7,762 bases of DNA, from the NCBI GenBank assembly GCA_964469765.1, contig CAYYAU010000052.1, positions 1 through 7,762 of the forward strand. The letters run 5' to 3'. The notes under the pieces are model-generated. The model saw only the letters and a program-made list of their open reading frames with translations. It was not told where the DNA came from and did no database searches. Positions within the stretch are counted from its first letter, which is position 1, and each line of letters starts with the position of its first letter. The position numbers and the translations under genes are program-made. Below, piece after piece: positions 5,437 through 7,762 of the stretch. The stretch comes from CAYYAU01 sp964469765 [NCBI: uncultured Clostridia bacterium] (lineage in GTDB: Bacteria > UBA6262 > WVXT01 > CAYYAU01).

Positions 5437-7762
5437 ACTTTTTTTAGTTTTATCTTCAAAAATTCTATATTCTGTTTTATCTGTTGATTATCTGGATGAC
5501 GCTTATAGGCTTCCATATACATTTGAAATGCTTTTTCTAAATTTCCTATTTTATAATATAAATATCCCAACTGTTGATAAACATCAGCACCTAACCTTAA
5601 GTAAGAGTTAAACTCATCTATTGCTTTATTCCACATTTTATTTTCCATATAAATATTGAGTAAACTATTGGGTTTATAGTTCTTTTTATGCAATGCTAAA
5701 AGAAAGTTAAAAGGTGCCTTGTGAGGTTTATCTGCTTCTTTTTCAGATAAAACCTCGTAGAGATAAACCCCTTCTGCATAATAAATCTCCTTTACATACT
5801 TCTTCCAGAATCTATCAAATATCTCTAAATCTCTCTCTGTCCAATGCCATAGTTTATACCCTGCTACCCTTATTGCTTCTCTTAGATTTATTAAAATATG
5901 AGTTATATTCTCCTTTTTTATTTTTTTATAGAGTTTCTCTGAATCCTTTAAAGAATGCGTCCATAAAATAACTGGAGTAAAGTTATGAACATTATTTGCA
6001 ATAAAATCTCTTTTGATATAATGAATTTTAGATTCCCCTAAAATCATAATTTTACTATTTAATGGGAGCTTTTCATTTATATATTTATAAACTTTATATG
6101 AAGGATTAGGATAACCTGGTTTGGTATAAGATAGATATTCATCTTTACTCTGTTTTCCTATAACTAAATTAAAAGGAGAATAGTTGCTATGCATTATTAC
6201 AAATGCCCAATAAATATTTGTAGCTAAAACAATTATAAAAAGTAAATATACTAATTTTCCAAATATTTTGGGTAATTGTTCTCTCAAATAAAAAATACCA
6301 TATGCATTTACAATACTAAATATCGCCAATGCAGGAAGAAAATATCTAAACTTAAAAGTTCCAATTCCCCATGCTAAATATGAAAAACAAAAAAATATTA
6401 AGGAGTATTTGATAATTTCTTTTTTATTTTTTATAAAGAATATTATAGGCGCAAAAAGCAAAAACAGAGGTCCAATAAAAGTCATACTATCATTACCCGT
6501 CATTGTTAATTTCCAAGGAGAAAATAAAATTTCTTTTAATTTCATACTTTGTAATTGAGAAGGTAATATCGTACTTCCCTTATATACTATTAAATTTTTA
6601 CCCCCTAACCACTTATATAAAAATGGATATATAGGATTACCTGTTTGAATTATATTTTTAATTAGCCAAGGACTCATAAAAAACATCAATATTACAAAAT
6701 AAAGAAAAACACTTTTTGATACGGTTAAAAATTTATTTTTTCTTTTATAAAATTCGCACCATAAAATTAGCATACTTATTCCAAAAAGAGTAAATATACC
6801 TGTGTATTTGGTTCCCATTGCAATTCCAGAAAAAATAGCAGAAATAAAAAACCACCTCTTTTCTTGTTTCACAAAATAATTTATTAAAGAATAGAATGCT
6901 AAGAAGAAAAAATAAGAAAGTCCAATATCATTCCCTGTAATCCATGAATTCATAAAACAAATCGGAATTGAATAGAAAAAAGCACATGCCAAAATTCCAA
7001 TTTTTGGAGAAAGATAATTTTTACAAAAAGCATAAATAGACAACAATAAAAGAATTCCTGAAGAAAAGTGCATTAGTTTAGGGAGACCCTCTTCTTTAAG
7101 TAATAATGCATAGGTGTAAAGCATCTCCATATTAAATGGATAGTAAGAACCAACTCTATAAGGCATCTCTACAATCTTATGCTTTATGATATAAAAATTT
7201 GGCGCACCCAAATGATATACTAAAGAATCATAAAAAAGCTCTGGAACGAAACTCATAATGAAATTTATAAATATCAAAATTACCAAAAGAAACCCTGCAA
7301 ATTTAACTCCATGAGAAAAAATAAAATAATCTTTTGAGAAATTATCCTTTTTGTATTGTAATTTCTTCTTTTCTAAATAGAGGTTTATTAAATTTCTTAT
7401 GGCTAATATAAAAATTAAAATCGTTTCTGTATAAAAAACTTCCCTGTATAATAGTCCAAGAATACCTAATAAAAAAGTTAAATAAATAAATATTCCAACA
7501 CCTAAACCCACGGCGAACACAAATTCTTCTATAAATGAAGGAATATTGATTCTTAACCGTTTGATAATCTTTTTCCCTAAAAAATAAGAATTTATTATAA
7601 AAACAGAAAGTAAAAGCATGGATAAAAAGTAGTCCAAAAATAGCAAAAGCGTTTTAGAAGTAACCTTTCCAGAAAATGTGCTAAAAATAAAAATGAGATA
7701 TTTCAAATCTACAGGATGTTTAGAAAAATAGTTTATTAAAACCAAAAAAGCACATGTAACAA
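5427..7762 (-). CDS. Polytopic GT-C-like glycosyltransferase with C-terminal TPR tail (5' end possibly outside window)
   Basis: At least 772 residues, counted from a TTG at 7745. The frame stays open to the window edge and no ribosome-binding site supports that TTG, so the gene may start outside; Met43 is a further internal option. About 12-13 membrane helices run to about residue 518. After four of them, the motif YDSLVYHLGAPNFYI (172-186) resembles the first outer loop of PMT/ArnT-like lipid-linked sugar transferases, and Asp173 is the candidate catalytic acid. YYPFNMEMLY (201-210), WITGNDIGLSYFF (268-280), GTKYTG (311-316), NPIYPF (370-375) and FRYFLPALAI (466-475) also fit this group. Residues 519-690 form a non-membrane, probably external domain. 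Residues about 690-755 carry two TPR-like units (NKAIDEFNSYLRLG; YLYYKIGNLEKAFQMY). The likely role is transfer of a sugar from a polyprenyl-phosphate donor to a lipid, glycan or protein. Donor and acceptor are unknown. Its last residues (VSY, stop) are encoded by the right arm of the composite repeat. Confidence 0.82.
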   Translation of the reverse strand, partial: VTCAFLVLINYFSKHPVDLKYLIFIFSTFSGKVTSKTLLLFLDYFLSMLLLSVFIINSYFLGKKIIKRLRINIPSFIEEFVFAVGLGVGIFIYLTFLLGILGLLYREVFYTETILIFILAIRNLINLYLEKKKLQYKKDNFSKDYFIFSHGVKFAGFLLVILIFINFIMSFVPELFYDSLVYHLGAPNFYIIKHKIVEMPYRVGSYYPFNMEMLYTYALLLKEEGLPKLMHFSSGILLLLSIYAFCKNYLSPKIGILACAFFYSIPICFMNSWITGNDIGLSYFFFLAFYSLINYFVKQEKRWFFISAIFSGIAMGTKYTGIFTLFGISMLILWCEFYKRKNKFLTVSKSVFLYFVILMFFMSPWLIKNIIQTGNPIYPFLYKWLGGKNLIVYKGSTILPSQLQSMKLKEILFSPWKLTMTGNDSMTFIGPLFLLFAPIIFFIKNKKEIIKYSLIFFCFSYLAWGIGTFKFRYFLPALAIFSIVNAYGIFYLREQLPKIFGKLVYLLFIIVLATNIYWAFVIMHSNYSPFNLVIGKQSKDEYLSYTKPGYPNPSYKVYKYINEKLPLNSKIMILGESKIHYIKRDFIANNVHNFTPVILWTHSLKDSEKLYKKIKKENITHILINLREAIRVAGYKLWHWTERDLEIFDRFWKKYVKEIYYAEGVYLYEVLSEKEADKPHKAPFNFLLALHKKNYKPNSLLNIYMENKMWNKAIDEFNSYLRLGADVYQQLGYLYYKIGNLEKAFQMYMEAYKRHPDNQQIKQNIEFLKIKLKKVSY

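Overview
The window is an AT-rich bacterial stretch in which every supportable gene lies on the minus strand, so transcription runs from the right edge to the left edge. Bacterial origin is supported by purine-rich Shine-Dalgarno sites, an HU-type chromosomal protein, perfect TTGACA boxes and tightly overlapping genes. The genome looks like that of an AT-rich, probably uncultured environmental bacterium. Nothing in the window fixes the phylum, and I do not name one.

Right block (5427-7762): one large gene encodes a polytopic GT-C-like glycosyltransferase with a C-terminal TPR tail. Its reading frame is still open at the right edge, so its true start may be outside. Its last codons and stop codon fall inside a composite inverted repeat (about 5342-5436). 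That repeat has AT-rich octamer arms flanking a GC-rich 7-bp hairpin.

Middle block (4515-5322): three small genes. The first is a 58-residue Trm112/YcaR-like zinc-ribbon protein. The second is an HU/IHF-family DNA-binding protein, with its own sigma70-like promoter overlapping the end of the zinc-ribbon gene. The third is a two-helix membrane protein of unknown function.

Left block (10-4522): an overlapping gene string starts with an AlaC-like PLP aminotransferase, which overlaps the membrane-protein gene by 8 bp. Next is homoserine dehydrogenase with a C-terminal ACT domain (TAATG junction), then a sugar-phosphate nucleotidyltransferase with a left-handed beta-helix tail (ATGA junction). 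After 24 bp comes a secreted HEAT-repeat protein. The overlaps and short gaps point to one co-transcribed and translationally coupled unit. The unit mixes aspartate/alanine-family amino-acid metabolism with sugar-nucleotide synthesis. The nucleotidyltransferase and the distal glycosyltransferase could both serve surface glycan synthesis, but that link is inferred.

No RNA gene, CRISPR array, transposase or phage gene was seen. The most unusual non-coding feature is the composite repeat at 5342-5436. It ends one gene and carries a TTGACA box facing the next, so it may act as a mobile or regulatory unit. I found no convincing wholly new multi-gene system.
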